Below, piece by piece: positions 1-7,867 of a stretch of 64,000 bases of DNA. The notes under the pieces are model-generated. The model saw only the letters and a program-made list of their open reading frames with translations. It searched no databases and was not told the origin of the DNA. This stretch comes from Comamonas suwonensis (GTDB lineage Bacteria > Pseudomonadota > Gammaproteobacteria > Burkholderiales > Burkholderiaceae_C). Position numbers and translations under genes: made by a program. How positions within the stretch are numbered: position 1 is the stretch's first letter; the number at the start of each line of letters is the position of its first letter. The DNA is taken from the NCBI RefSeq assembly GCF_012844455.2, contig NZ_JABBCQ020000005.1:124001-188000 (forward strand), read 5' to 3'.

Positions 1-819
1 GCGCAAGATGCATTGGCTGCGGCTGCGCGCACGGCAGGTCTCGGTGAAGTGAGTTTTCAGCTGGAGCCGATTGCGGCAGCGCTGGACTATGAACAGCGCC
101 TGAGCGAAGAACAACTGGTGCTGGTGGTCGATATCGGCGGCGGCACCTCGGACTTCACCGTGGTGCGCCTTGGCCCGCAGCAAGCCAAGCATGAGGATCG
201 CAATCAGGATATTCTGGCCACGACGGGTGTGCACATTGGCGGTACCGACTTTGACCACCGCCTGAATGTGGCACAGGTCATGCCGCTGCTGGGCTACAAG
301 CACATTGGCCCCAGCGGGCGCGAAGTGCCGAGTGGTGTGTTTTTTGACCTTTCGACCTGGCACCTGATTCAGTGGCTTTACACGGCCAAGTCTCTGGCTT
401 CGGCACGTAGCCTCAAGACCGACTACAGCGATCTGCAACTGCACCAGCGCCTGATGAAGGTGTTGGATTGGCGCGAAGGCCATAGGCTGGCCGATGCGGT
501 GGAGCAGGCCAAGATTGGCGCTTCACAAAGCCATGCGGCGGCGGAGATTGCATTGGGCTGGCTGGAAGAGGGCTTGCCTGCAGCAATCTCGCCCGAGGTG
601 CTGCAGGAGCAACTGCAAGCCTTGTTGCAGCAAGTGGTGGAGTGTGCGCAAGACTGTGTAAAGCAAGCGGGTGTTGCCACGCCGGATGCCATCTATCTGA
701 CGGGCGGCTCGTCGGCTTTGCGTACTTTGCGCGATGCGCTGCGCGCAGCATTTCCCGATGTTCCGCAGGTGGAAGGTGATTTGTTCGGCGGCGTCGCTAC
801 AGGGTTGGCCTACGCCTGA
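1..819 (+). CDS. Hsp70-family protein, C-terminal part (YegD-like), 5' truncated
   Basis: The reading frame is open from the first base and ends in TGA, so the start lies upstream of the window; 272 residues are visible. The glycine-rich actin-fold segment VVDIGGGTSDFTVV is the second phosphate-binding motif of Hsp70-type ATPases, and YLTGGSSALRTLRDAL near the end is the adenosine-binding loop. Only about 50 residues follow that loop, so no classical substrate-binding domain is present. That length pattern fits the short YegD-like Hsp70 relatives better than DnaK or HscA. The role is a putative ATP-dependent chaperone in the cytoplasm; the substrate is unknown. It converges with rsmI, with a palindromic repeat between the two stop codons. 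Sure of the superfamily, less so of the subfamily. Confidence 0.8.
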   Translation, partial: AQDALAAAARTAGLGEVSFQLEPIAAALDYEQRLSEEQLVLVVDIGGGTSDFTVVRLGPQQAKHEDRNQDILATTGVHIGGTDFDHRLNVAQVMPLLGYKHIGPSGREVPSGVFFDLSTWHLIQWLYTAKSLASARSLKTDYSDLQLHQRLMKVLDWREGHRLADAVEQAKIGASQSHAAAEIALGWLEEGLPAAISPEVLQEQLQALLQQVVECAQDCVKQAGVATPDAIYLTGGSSALRTLRDALRAAFPDVPQVEGDLFGGVATGLAYA

Positions 820-820
820 T

Positions 821-875
821 ATCAAAAAGTGAGCTGATAGCGGTTGATACACAAGCGCTATCGGCATTTTTGATG
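821..875. repeat. Dispersed imperfect palindrome, family 1 (copy a)
   Basis: Between the convergent Hsp70-like and rsmI stops lies an imperfect inverted repeat. The outer arms are ATCAAAAA and TTTTTGAT; the inner arms are GATAGCG and CGCTATC around a short loop. Related sequences recur near 11.75, 13.2, 15.14, 19.94, 21.86, 34.83 and 42.81 kb. Its place and its A/T-tailed stem suggest that it also ends transcription from both sides (inference). Confidence 0.65.
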
Positions 876-876
876 C

Positions 877-1809
877 TTACTCTTCTTCGGCGGCGCGCTT
901 GAGTTCCAGCGCACGGTCATACAGCGCGTTGCGGCTGGCTCCGGTGATTTCGGTGGCGAGCTTGACGGCGGCTTTGGTGGGCAGCTCGGCTAGTAGCAGC
1001 TTGAGCACGCGCTCGGCCTCAGAATCCAGACCCTCGCCTTGTTGCTGAGCGACAGGGTGCAGCACGATGGCAAACTCACCCTTCACACGGTTAGGCGATG
1101 CCTGTAGCCAGCTCGCCAACTCGCTGGCTGGCATGGTGGCAATGTCTTCAAACTGCTTGGTGATCTCGCGCGCCAGTGTGACGGGACGGTCGCCCAGCAG
1201 CGCCAGAGCTTGTGCCATGTCGATGATGCGGTGTGGTGCTTCCAGCAGTACCGTGCAGCGCGGCTCGTCCGCCAGCTTCTGCACGGCAGACAGACGCTCC
1301 GCATTCTTGGTGGGCAGAAAACCGGCAAACAGAAAACCGCTTTCACCTTGCCCGGGCGTCACCGCGCCAGCCACGCTGATGGCCGACGTCACGCTGCTGG
1401 CACCGGGCAGCGGAATGCTGCGCAAGCCCACGGTCTGCAACGCTGCGCAAAGGCGTGCGCCAGGGTCGCTAACGCCGGGTGTACCGGCATCGCTGACATA
1501 AGCAATGCGCTGGCCCTGCTGCAGGCGGCTGATGATCTGCTGCGCGGCCTCTGCCTCGTTGTGCTGGTGCACGGCCAGCAACTGGCTGCCGGGGCGATCG
1601 AGCCCATAGCTGCGCAGCAGGCCTTGTGTGTGGCGGGTGTCTTCGCAGGCAATGCAGTCCACCATTTGCAGCACATGTAGAGCCCGCAGGCTGATGTCGG
1701 CCAGATTGCCGATGGGCGTCGCCACCACATACAGGGCTCCCTGCGGATAATGCTGGGAAGCGGCCGCTTCATGTGCGGCAGTCAGTGCAGAGGCGAAAGA
1801 GGTAGTCAA
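877..1809 (-). CDS. rsmI: 16S rRNA (cytidine(1402)-2'-O)-methyltransferase
   Basis: 310 residues, the usual size of RsmI (YraL). The enzyme uses S-adenosylmethionine to 2'-O-methylate C1402 in the decoding centre of 16S rRNA. The tetrapyrrole-methylase-like fold is recognisable from LYVVATPIGNLADISLRAL at about residue 27, CEDTRHTQGLL, YVSDAGTPGVSDPGARL and LPGASSVTSAI. The only plausible start is a TTG whose last base in the read direction lies at the yraN start codon, so the two divergent genes share one base at their 5' ends; no ATG occurs before the first conserved motif. Together with yraN, diaA and dolP it reproduces the enterobacterial yraL-yraN-diaA-yraP neighbourhood, but here rsmI is inverted and lpoA is absent. 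Confidence 0.93.
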   Translation of the reverse strand: MTTSFASALTAAHEAAASQHYPQGALYVVATPIGNLADISLRALHVLQMVDCIACEDTRHTQGLLRSYGLDRPGSQLLAVHQHNEAEAAQQIISRLQQGQRIAYVSDAGTPGVSDPGARLCAALQTVGLRSIPLPGASSVTSAISVAGAVTPGQGESGFLFAGFLPTKNAERLSAVQKLADEPRCTVLLEAPHRIIDMAQALALLGDRPVTLAREITKQFEDIATMPASELASWLQASPNRVKGEFAIVLHPVAQQQGEGLDSEAERVLKLLLAELPTKAAVKLATEITGASRNALYDRALELKRAAEEE

Positions 1810-2225
1810 TGGATTTCCTTGGAAAGCGGCCGCAAAGGCCTGCCGTCAAACCTGTGAATAACACCACCGCGCGTGGCCAGTTGGCCGAAGATGCGGCGCT
1901 GGCCTATTTGCAGACGCAGGGCTTGAAGCTCGTTGATCGCAATTATCGGACGCCGGGCCGAGGCGGCGGTGAAATCGATCTGATCGTGCGTGACCGTGAC
2001 GGGTCTTTGGTGTTTGTAGAAGTCCGAAGCCGTAATACCGATCGCTTTGGTGGCGCGGGTGCCAGTATTGGCCACGCCAAGCAGCAGCGCATAGTACTGG
2101 CCGCCCGGCATTACCTGATGAGACTGGCGGCACCGCCGCCGTGCCGTTTTGATGTGGTGCTGGTAGACAGTTCGGCCAGCCCTGCAGCGATGGAATGGCT
2201 TAAGGCGGCCTTTGATGCGATGTAG
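1809..2225 (+). CDS. yraN: YraN family protein (UPF0102, endonuclease-like fold)
   Basis: 138 residues, typical of UPF0102. The core reads GQLAEDAALAYLQTQGLKL, then GGGEIDLIVRD and VFVEVRSR. The E, D and ExR positions match the PD-(D/E)xK nuclease-like fold reported for the family, whose biochemical role is unsettled. The ATG overlaps the divergent rsmI TTG by one base, so the promoter of each gene must lie inside the other's coding sequence, or one of the annotated starts is wrong. diaA and dolP follow on the same strand. Confidence 0.9.
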   Translation: MDFLGKRPQRPAVKPVNNTTARGQLAEDAALAYLQTQGLKLVDRNYRTPGRGGGEIDLIVRDRDGSLVFVEVRSRNTDRFGGAGASIGHAKQQRIVLAARHYLMRLAAPPPCRFDVVLVDSSASPAAMEWLKAAFDAM

Positions 2226-2311
2226 TTCGTCACAATTTGCGCGCAACACGGCTGCGTAAATAACGGTTTGCTAGCAAAGAGATAACAGCTGGCAGGTATC
2301 ATCGGGCCTCC

Positions 2312-2920
2312 ATGCTAGAGCAACGAATCCAACAGCATTTCATCGACAGTGCCGACCTGAAGTACCAGGCCGCCCAAGCGCTGAGCCAACCTATCGCTTT
2401 TGCCGTACAGGCCATGCTGGCCTGCGTGACCGGCGGCGGCAAGGTTCTGGCTTGCGGCGCAGGCGTTTCGGCCAGCGATGCCCAATTATTTGCCTCCCTG
2501 TGTGTCACAGGGTTTGAACGCGACCGCCCTGAGCTGGCTGCGCTGGCTTTGACGTCAGACGGTGGCCTGCTGGGCTCCGTGGGAACGACAGGCTCGGGTG
2601 GCAATGCCACCCAGTATCTGGCGCGCCAAGTGCGTGCGCTGGGCCAGCCCGGCGACCTGCTGCTGGTCATGTCCGTGACGGGTAACGACGTGGCAGTGCA
2701 GGACGCGCTGGAGGCGGCCCATGAACGCGACATGATGGCGGTTGTATTGACGGGTCGCACAGGTGGCAATCTGGCAACGGTGGTGCGCGAGACAGATGTA
2801 CTGATCTGCGTGCCCCATGACCGTGGTGCCCGCGTGCGTGAAGCCCATACTTTGATATTGCACTGTCTGGCTGACGGTGTGGACTCTCAATTGCTTGGTG
2901 ACCAGGAGATGCCTTTATGA
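2312..2920 (+). CDS. diaA: SIS-domain protein, DiaA/GmhA family
   Basis: 202 residues with one sugar-isomerase (SIS) domain: GGGKVLACGAGVSASDAQLF near residue 42 and LLLVMSVTGNDVAVQDALEA near residue 118. DiaA binds DnaA and stimulates replication initiation; its close relative GmhA makes the heptose precursor of LPS. The DiaA call rests mainly on synteny (yraN before, a dolP-like lipoprotein after) and on FERDRPELAALAL, which resembles the DiaA segment FETERPSLPAIAL. There is no adjacent heptose-synthesis gene. Its stop overlaps the dolP start by four bases (ATGA), implying translational coupling. GmhA activity cannot be excluded by eye. Confidence 0.85.
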   Translation: MLEQRIQQHFIDSADLKYQAAQALSQPIAFAVQAMLACVTGGGKVLACGAGVSASDAQLFASLCVTGFERDRPELAALALTSDGGLLGSVGTTGSGGNATQYLARQVRALGQPGDLLLVMSVTGNDVAVQDALEAAHERDMMAVVLTGRTGGNLATVVRETDVLICVPHDRGARVREAHTLILHCLADGVDSQLLGDQEMPL

Positions 2921-3570
2921 AGTCGCAGTGGACCCGTGTGGCATGTGCCGCCTTGACCGTAGCCGCACTGGGCGGCGCTTTGAGTGGCTGCGTTGCCTTG
3001 GTGGGTGGCGGTGCTGCCGTGGCCGGCATGTCGGCAGTTGACCGCCGCACAACAGGCACACAGGTGGAAGATCAGGGGATTGAGTTGCGCGCAGGTAACC
3101 GGGTGAGTGAAGTGATAGGTGACAAAGCCCGTGTCAGCGTCACCAGCTACAACCGCGTGGTGCTGCTGACGGGGCAGGCTGGCAATGCCACAGATAAGGC
3201 CACGATTGAAAAACTGGTGCGCGAGCAAGCCACTGTGCGTCAGGTCTATAACGAGATCGAAGTCGTTCCGTTCACGGCCACGCTGGGCCAGCGCTCCAAG
3301 GACACCATGATTACCGGCCAGGTCAAGGCCAGTCTGGTCAATGCCAAGGACATCACCTCATCGGCCATCAAGGTCGTGACCGAGAACCATGTGGTCTACC
3401 TCATGGGCATCGTCACGCCACGTGAGTCCAAGCGTGCGGCCGAGATCGCGCGTGGCGTCAATGATGTGACAAAGGTGGTGAGACTGTTTGAAGTCATCTC
3501 TGAAGACGAGTTGTCATCCATGACGCCCAAGGCGGCTCCCGTGACCGAGGACCAGGCCAGCGTCAACTGA
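2917..3570 (+). CDS. dolP: BON-domain outer-membrane lipoprotein, DolP (YraP)-like
   Basis: 217 residues. The signal peptide ends in the lipobox ALSGC, so the mature protein starts at Cys25 and is lipid-anchored. Two BON domains follow, at about residues 65-130 (VLLTGQAGNATDKATIEKLV) and 135-200 (VVYLMGIVTPRESKRAAEIA), which is the DolP layout. In E. coli DolP sits at the division site, binds anionic phospholipid and supports outer-membrane integrity. The start codon is embedded in the end of diaA. A strong hairpin with T-tract follows the stop. The family call is firm; the exact orthology is inferred from the gene order. Confidence 0.9.
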   Translation: MKSQWTRVACAALTVAALGGALSGCVALVGGGAAVAGMSAVDRRTTGTQVEDQGIELRAGNRVSEVIGDKARVSVTSYNRVVLLTGQAGNATDKATIEKLVREQATVRQVYNEIEVVPFTATLGQRSKDTMITGQVKASLVNAKDITSSAIKVVTENHVVYLMGIVTPRESKRAAEIARGVNDVTKVVRLFEVISEDELSSMTPKAAPVTEDQASVN

Positions 3571-3588
3571 TGCGCTTCGGCCTTCCAT

Positions 3589-3618
3589 AAAAAAGCCGGA
3601 TCTGAGTCCGGCTTTTTT
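3589..3618. terminator. Bidirectional intrinsic terminator after dolP
   Basis: The stem GCCGGA/TCCGGC has a six-base loop TCTGAG and is flanked by A6 on the left and T6 on the right. It can therefore terminate dolP transcription on the plus strand and the dehydrogenase gene on the minus strand. Confidence 0.9.
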
Positions 3619-3633
3619 ATGGAGACGAATGAC

Positions 3634-4542
3634 TTATCGCAGACGCTGTATCAGGCTCGATGTATCCCAGCGGCTGCCGCCCATGGCCTGCACGTCTGCA
3701 TAAAACTGGTCTACCAGTGCCGTGACGGGCAGGCGAGCGCCGTTGCGCTGGGCTTCTTGCAGCACCAGACCCAGATCCTTGCGCATCCAGTCCACGGCAA
3801 AGCCAAAGTCAAACTTGCCCACGGCCATGGTCTTGCCGCGGTTGTCCAGTTGCCAGCTCTGGGCGGCACCCTTGCCGATGACATCCAGCACCTTCTCCAC
3901 GTCGAGATCGGCGCGCAGGCCGAAGGCAATGGCTTCAGACAGGGCTTGCACCAGACCGGCCACGCAGATCTGGTTGACCATCTTTGTCAGCTGGCCGCTG
4001 CCGCATTCACCCATATAGGTAAAGGCGCGCGAGAACGCATCGGCCATGGGGGCGACCTGATCAAACACGGCCTGATCGCCGCCGCACATGACGGTGAGCT
4101 GGCCGTTGACGGCTCCAGCCTGGCCACCCGAGACCGGTGCATCGATAAAGTGCAGGCCGCGCTTTTGCGCTTCGGCATACAACTCACGTGCAACTTGGGC
4201 TGAGGCCGTTGTGTGGTCCACAAAGATGGCCCCGGGCTCCATGCCTGCGAAGGCTCCATCGTCTCCCAGAACGACGGCCCGCAAGTCATCGTCATTGCCT
4301 ACGCAGCAGAACACCATGCGTGCGCCCTTGACGGCCTCGCGCGGTGTGGCGGCCTGATGGCCGCTGGGGAATTCCTCGGCCCAGGCATGAGCCTTGGCGG
4401 CTGTGCGGTTGTAGGCGGTGACTTGATGACCTGCCATCGCCAGATGCCCCGCCATGGGGTAGCCCATGACGCCCAGGCCCAGAAATGCAACCTTGGTGGA
4501 GGGCGATGGCTGGTAGCTGCGAGATGTGATGGAAGCGGTCAT
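3634..4542 (-). CDS. NAD(P)-dependent beta-hydroxyacid dehydrogenase (3-hydroxyisobutyrate dehydrogenase family)
   Basis: 302 residues from the ATG preceded by AAGGAC at good distance; a longer in-frame start at 4641 has no such signal. An N-terminal Rossmann domain carries KVAFLGLGVMGYPMAGHL at residues 17-34. The family motif DAPVSGG lies at 134-140, and the catalytic lysine is K187 in GSGQLTKMVNQI. The family oxidises 3-hydroxyisobutyrate, tartronate semialdehyde or similar short beta-hydroxyacids. No valine-degradation or glyoxylate gene is adjacent, so the substrate stays open. It ends at the shared terminator with dolP. Confidence 0.85.
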   Translation of the reverse strand: MTASITSRSYQPSPSTKVAFLGLGVMGYPMAGHLAMAGHQVTAYNRTAAKAHAWAEEFPSGHQAATPREAVKGARMVFCCVGNDDDLRAVVLGDDGAFAGMEPGAIFVDHTTASAQVARELYAEAQKRGLHFIDAPVSGGQAGAVNGQLTVMCGGDQAVFDQVAPMADAFSRAFTYMGECGSGQLTKMVNQICVAGLVQALSEAIAFGLRADLDVEKVLDVIGKGAAQSWQLDNRGKTMAVGKFDFGFAVDWMRKDLGLVLQEAQRNGARLPVTALVDQFYADVQAMGGSRWDTSSLIQRLR

Positions 4543-4673
4543 GAGAAGTCCTTGAATACGTGGCGGCAGGGAAAACCAGTTGCCCATCGTACTGCGCGCA
4601 GGCCGGTAGTCAGGAGGGCCATTAAAGGCCTCCCGCAGCAACGGCTGTCCTGAGGCGCGTAGCGCCTCAGGGT

Positions 4674-5810
4674 TTACACAATCGTCAAGTGCTCGGTACC
4701 CGCCGCTAGATCCAGCGTGCGGGCGCGCTGGCTGTTGAGTTTGATTTGCAGGCGCAAATCGTTGACCGAGTCGGCATTGCGCAGCGCATCTTCATAGGTG
4801 ACGAGATTGGCCTCAAACAGGTCAAACAGCGCCTGGTCAAAGGTCTGCATGCCGATGTTGCGGCTCTTCTTCATGATTTCTTTGATCTCGGCGACCTCGC
4901 CCTTGAAGATCAGATCGGCAATTAGCGGTGAGTTGAGCATCACTTCAATCGCTGCCACGCGGCCCTTGCTGTCCTGCTTGGGCAGCAAGCGCTGGGAGAC
5001 CAGTGCGCGAAGGTTGAGCGACAAATCCATCAGCAGCTGCGGGCGGCGTTCTTCAGGGAAGAAGTTGACGATACGGTCCAGCGCTTGGTTGGCGCTGTTG
5101 GCGTGCAGCGTGGCAAGGCACAAGTGACCCGTTTCGGCAAAGGCCACAGCATGCTCCATGGTCTCACGGTCGCGAATTTCGCCCATCAGAATCACATCGG
5201 GGGCCTGGCGCAGCGTGTTCTTCAGCGCGGCTTCCCAGCTCTCGGTATCCAGACCCACTTCGCGCTGGGTGACTACGCAGTTCTTGTGCGGGTGCACAAA
5301 TTCCACGGGATCTTCGATCGTGATGATGTGGCCAAAGGAGTTTTCATTGCGCCAGTCCACCATGGCGGCCAGCGTGGTGGATTTACCCGAGCCCGTCGCA
5401 CCGACCATGATGCACAGGCCGCGCTTGGTCATGGTCACTTCCTTGAGCACCTGCGGCACGCCCAGTCCATCAATCGTTGGCAGGGTGGTGGGAATGGTAC
5501 GCAGCACCATGCCAATCTTGCCCTGCTGAACAAAGGCGTTGACACGAAAACGCCCTACGCCGGCGGGCGAGATGGCGAAGTTGCACTCCTTGGTGTGCTC
5601 GAAGTCCGCCACTTGCTTGTCACTCATGATGGAGCGTGCCAGCGCCAAAGTGTGCAGCTGCGTCAGCGGCTGAGGCGATACCTTGGTGACCTTGCCATCA
5701 ATCTTGATGGCCGGCGGAAATTCTGCCGTGATGAACAGGTCACTGCCATTGCGGCTGACCATGAGCTTGAGCAGATCGTTGATGAATTTACTGGCCTGAT
5801 CGCGTTCCAT
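4674..5810 (-). CDS. pilU: Twitching motility ATPase PilU
   Basis: 378 residues from the ATG with AAGGAG five bases ahead; a GTG two codons earlier overlaps that Shine-Dalgarno sequence and is unlikely. The protein is a PilT-type retraction ATPase of type IV pili, with a PAS-like N-terminal domain, the Walker A motif GATGSGKSTT near residue 130, the Asp box ITIEDPVEFVH, and Walker B ILMGEIRDRETME. The PilT signature AIRNLIRE is replaced by LIADLIFKGEVAEI, as in PilU. It lies downstream of pilT on the same strand, the usual pilTU order, separated by a GC-rich repeat that may weaken read-through. Confidence 0.93.
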   Translation of the reverse strand: MERDQASKFINDLLKLMVSRNGSDLFITAEFPPAIKIDGKVTKVSPQPLTQLHTLALARSIMSDKQVADFEHTKECNFAISPAGVGRFRVNAFVQQGKIGMVLRTIPTTLPTIDGLGVPQVLKEVTMTKRGLCIMVGATGSGKSTTLAAMVDWRNENSFGHIITIEDPVEFVHPHKNCVVTQREVGLDTESWEAALKNTLRQAPDVILMGEIRDRETMEHAVAFAETGHLCLATLHANSANQALDRIVNFFPEERRPQLLMDLSLNLRALVSQRLLPKQDSKGRVAAIEVMLNSPLIADLIFKGEVAEIKEIMKKSRNIGMQTFDQALFDLFEANLVTYEDALRNADSVNDLRLQIKLNSQRARTLDLAAGTEHLTIV

Positions 5811-5867
5811 GAACACTCCTTATGCAGCGGTCCATAACCGCTGTCAAAAAACTGGCGCGGCCCAGAC

Positions 5868-5950
5868 GAGAAACACCGAGCAAGAGCCGCCCCGCCGCGA
5901 AGATGTTGCCCCCCTTAGGGGGAAGCGGCAAAGCCGCTCAGGGGGGAGAC
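5868..5950 (+). repeat. GC-rich dispersed repeat, family 2 (copy A)
   Basis: This 83-bp element lies between pilT and pilU. It contains GCCGCCCCGC, then the stem CCCCCTTAGGGGG and the hairpin AGCGGCAAAGCCGCT followed by CAGGGGG. Two relatives occur at 7747-7835 (inverted) and 20010-20081. All three abut a coding end, which suggests a REP-like element that could stabilise or attenuate transcripts (inference). Confidence 0.75.
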
Positions 5951-5951
5951 A

Positions 5952-6995
5952 TCATCCAGGGAAGTTCTCAGGAATCTTGGCCTTGCTGCGCGCTTCGGCC
6001 GGGCTGATCAGGTTGCGGCGCACCAAGTCGGTCAGGTTCTGGTCCAGCGTCTGCATGCCTACGTTCTGACTGGTCTGGATGGTGGAGTACATCTGCGCCA
6101 CCTTGGCCTCGCGGATCAAGTTACGGATCGCGGGCGTGCCCAGCATGATTTCGTGCGCGGCCACGCGGCCCTGGCCGTCCTTGGTCTTGCACAGCGTCTG
6201 CGAGATCACGGCCTGCAGTGACTCGGACAGCATGGCACGCACCATTTCCTTTTCTTCGGCCGGGAAGACATCAATGATACGGTCGATGGTCTTGGCGGCC
6301 GACGAGGTGTGCAGCGTGCCGAACACCAGGTGACCGGTTTCGGCAGCTGTCATGGCCAGACGAATGGTTTCCAGGTCACGCATTTCACCGACCAGAATCG
6401 CGTCCGGATCTTCACGCAGCGCAGATTTGAGCGCTGCCGCGAAGGACAGCGTCATCGGGCCGACTTCACGCTGGTTGATCAGGCACTTCTTGGACTCGTG
6501 GACAAATTCGATGGGGTCTTCCACCGTCAGAATGTGGCCGTACTCGGTTTCATTCAGAAAGTTGACCATGGCCGCCAGCGTGGTGGACTTGCCCGAGCCT
6601 GTAGGGCCGGTCACCAGCACCAGGCCGCGTGGCTTCAAGGCCAGGTCGCCAAAAATCTTGGGAGCGTTGAGTTGCTCCAGTGTCAGAATCTTGCTGGGAA
6701 TGGTACGAAACACGGCTGCGGAGCCACGGTTTTGATTGAACGCGTTCACACGAAAGCGTGCCAGGCCTTCAATTTCGAAGGAGAAGTCCACCTCCAGAAA
6801 CTCTTCGTACTGCTTGCGCTGCGCATCACTCATGATGTCGTAGACCATGGCATGCACGGTCTTGTGATCCAGCGGGTCGATGTTGATGCGGCGCACATCG
6901 CCGTGCACGCGAATCATGGGCGGCAGGCCCGCCGACAAATGCAAGTCCGAAGCTTTGTTCTTGACACTGAATGCCAGCAATTGCGTGATATCCAC
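5952..6995 (-). CDS. pilT: Type IV pilus twitching motility protein PilT
   Basis: 347 residues from a GTG giving VDITQLLAFSVKNKASDLHL, which matches the normal PilT N-terminus; GAGGGA lies five bases ahead. The longer frame opening at 7052 would run into yggS. The protein drives pilus retraction at the inner membrane as a hexameric ATPase. Motifs are the Walker A TGPTGSGKSTT, the Asp box LTVEDPIEFVH, Walker B LVGEMRDLETIR, the His box GHLVFGTLHTSS, and the diagnostic AIRNLIRE. The start faces yggS across only 37 bp, so the two genes share a divergent promoter region, as in many proteobacteria. Confidence 0.96.
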   Translation of the reverse strand: MDITQLLAFSVKNKASDLHLSAGLPPMIRVHGDVRRINIDPLDHKTVHAMVYDIMSDAQRKQYEEFLEVDFSFEIEGLARFRVNAFNQNRGSAAVFRTIPSKILTLEQLNAPKIFGDLALKPRGLVLVTGPTGSGKSTTLAAMVNFLNETEYGHILTVEDPIEFVHESKKCLINQREVGPMTLSFAAALKSALREDPDAILVGEMRDLETIRLAMTAAETGHLVFGTLHTSSAAKTIDRIIDVFPAEEKEMVRAMLSESLQAVISQTLCKTKDGQGRVAAHEIMLGTPAIRNLIREAKVAQMYSTIQTSQNVGMQTLDQNLTDLVRRNLISPAEARSKAKIPENFPG

Positions 6996-7032
6996 GGAGA
7001 TCCCTCTCTTGTTTGATACTCTGGCGCCAATT

Positions 7033-7755
7033 ATGACGACGATTGAAAACAATCTGGGGCAGATTCATGCCCGTATGGCAGCAGCTTGCGCTCAGGCAAA
7101 CCGACCTGTGACGGCGGTGCAACTGCTGGCTGTTTCCAAAACTTTTGGCGCAGATGCCGTACGCGAGGCGGTGCTGGCCGGTCAGCGCAGCTTTGGTGAG
7201 AACTATATACAGGAGGCGGTCGAAAAGATTGCCGCTGTGCGCGCCATGCAACTGTCCGGCGCAGAAGCCTTGCAATGGCATTGCATTGGCCCCATGCAAA
7301 GCAATAAGACGCGGCTGGTGGCTGAGAACTTTGACTGGGCCCAGACCGTGGACCGGCTCAAGATTGCCGAGCGCCTTTCGGCCCAGCGCCCCCAAGGCAT
7401 GGCACCGCTCAATATCTGCATTCAGGTCAATGTGGATGGTGGTCCCACGAAGTCGGGTGTGATGGCTGAGGATGCGCTGGCGCTGGCTGAAGCCATTGTG
7501 AAACTGCCCAATCTGGTGCTGCGCGGCATCATGAGTATTCCCGATGACACTCCTGATTTTGAAGCGCAATGCGCTCTCCATCAAAGGGCTGCAGCCATTT
7601 TTGATGCTATCAAGGTCAGTGGTTTGTCGGGGCTGGAGCGCTTTGACACGCTGTCCATGGGTATGACAGGTGATCTGGACGCGGCTGTGGCAGCGGGCAG
7701 CACCATGGTGCGGGTGGGGAGTGGGATCTTTGGAAAGCGGAGCTACACCCCCTGA
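7033..7755 (+). CDS. YggS/PROSC family pyridoxal-5'-phosphate homeostasis protein
   Basis: 240 residues from the ATG of MTTIENNLGQIHARM; a longer frame starting inside pilT is a shadow. The protein is a PLP-binding TIM barrel without a decarboxylase partner domain. The PLP lysine lies in LLAVSKTFGAD (about residue 37), and FDTLSMGMTGDLDAAVAAGS and MVRVGSGIFG form the phosphate-binding end. It binds PLP and buffers the vitamin B6 pool; loss disturbs amino-acid and B6 balance. The stop codon lies inside the first bases of a GC-rich repeat, so the C-terminus RSYTP may be partly shaped by that element. Confidence 0.92.
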   Translation: MTTIENNLGQIHARMAAACAQANRPVTAVQLLAVSKTFGADAVREAVLAGQRSFGENYIQEAVEKIAAVRAMQLSGAEALQWHCIGPMQSNKTRLVAENFDWAQTVDRLKIAERLSAQRPQGMAPLNICIQVNVDGGPTKSGVMAEDALALAEAIVKLPNLVLRGIMSIPDDTPDFEAQCALHQRAAAIFDAIKVSGLSGLERFDTLSMGMTGDLDAAVAAGSTMVRVGSGIFGKRSYTP

Positions 7756-7835
7756 GCGGCTGCGCCGCTTCCCCCTCTCTGCTTCGCGGAGGGGGACGAC
7801 ACCTTCGGCGCGGGGCGGCCCTTCCTCGGTGTCTC
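7747..7835 (-). repeat. GC-rich dispersed repeat, family 2 (copy B)
   Basis: On the minus strand this reads GAGACACCGAGGAAGGGCCG, then CCCCGCGCCGAAGGTGTCG, a CCCCCTC...GAGGGGG stem, and AGCGGCGCAGCCGCT-CAGGGGG. It is the inverted relative of the element at 5868-5950 and overlaps the stop codon of yggS. Confidence 0.75.
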
Positions 7836-7867
7836 TTTGCCAGCCCACGGCAGTTTTAGGCTTGTAC

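Noticed and set aside
7583-7617. Possible family 1 repeat inside yggS (ATTTTTGATGCTATCAA)
   Set aside because: The encoded residues fit the normal YggS sequence at this point and only a short core matches, so chance is likely.
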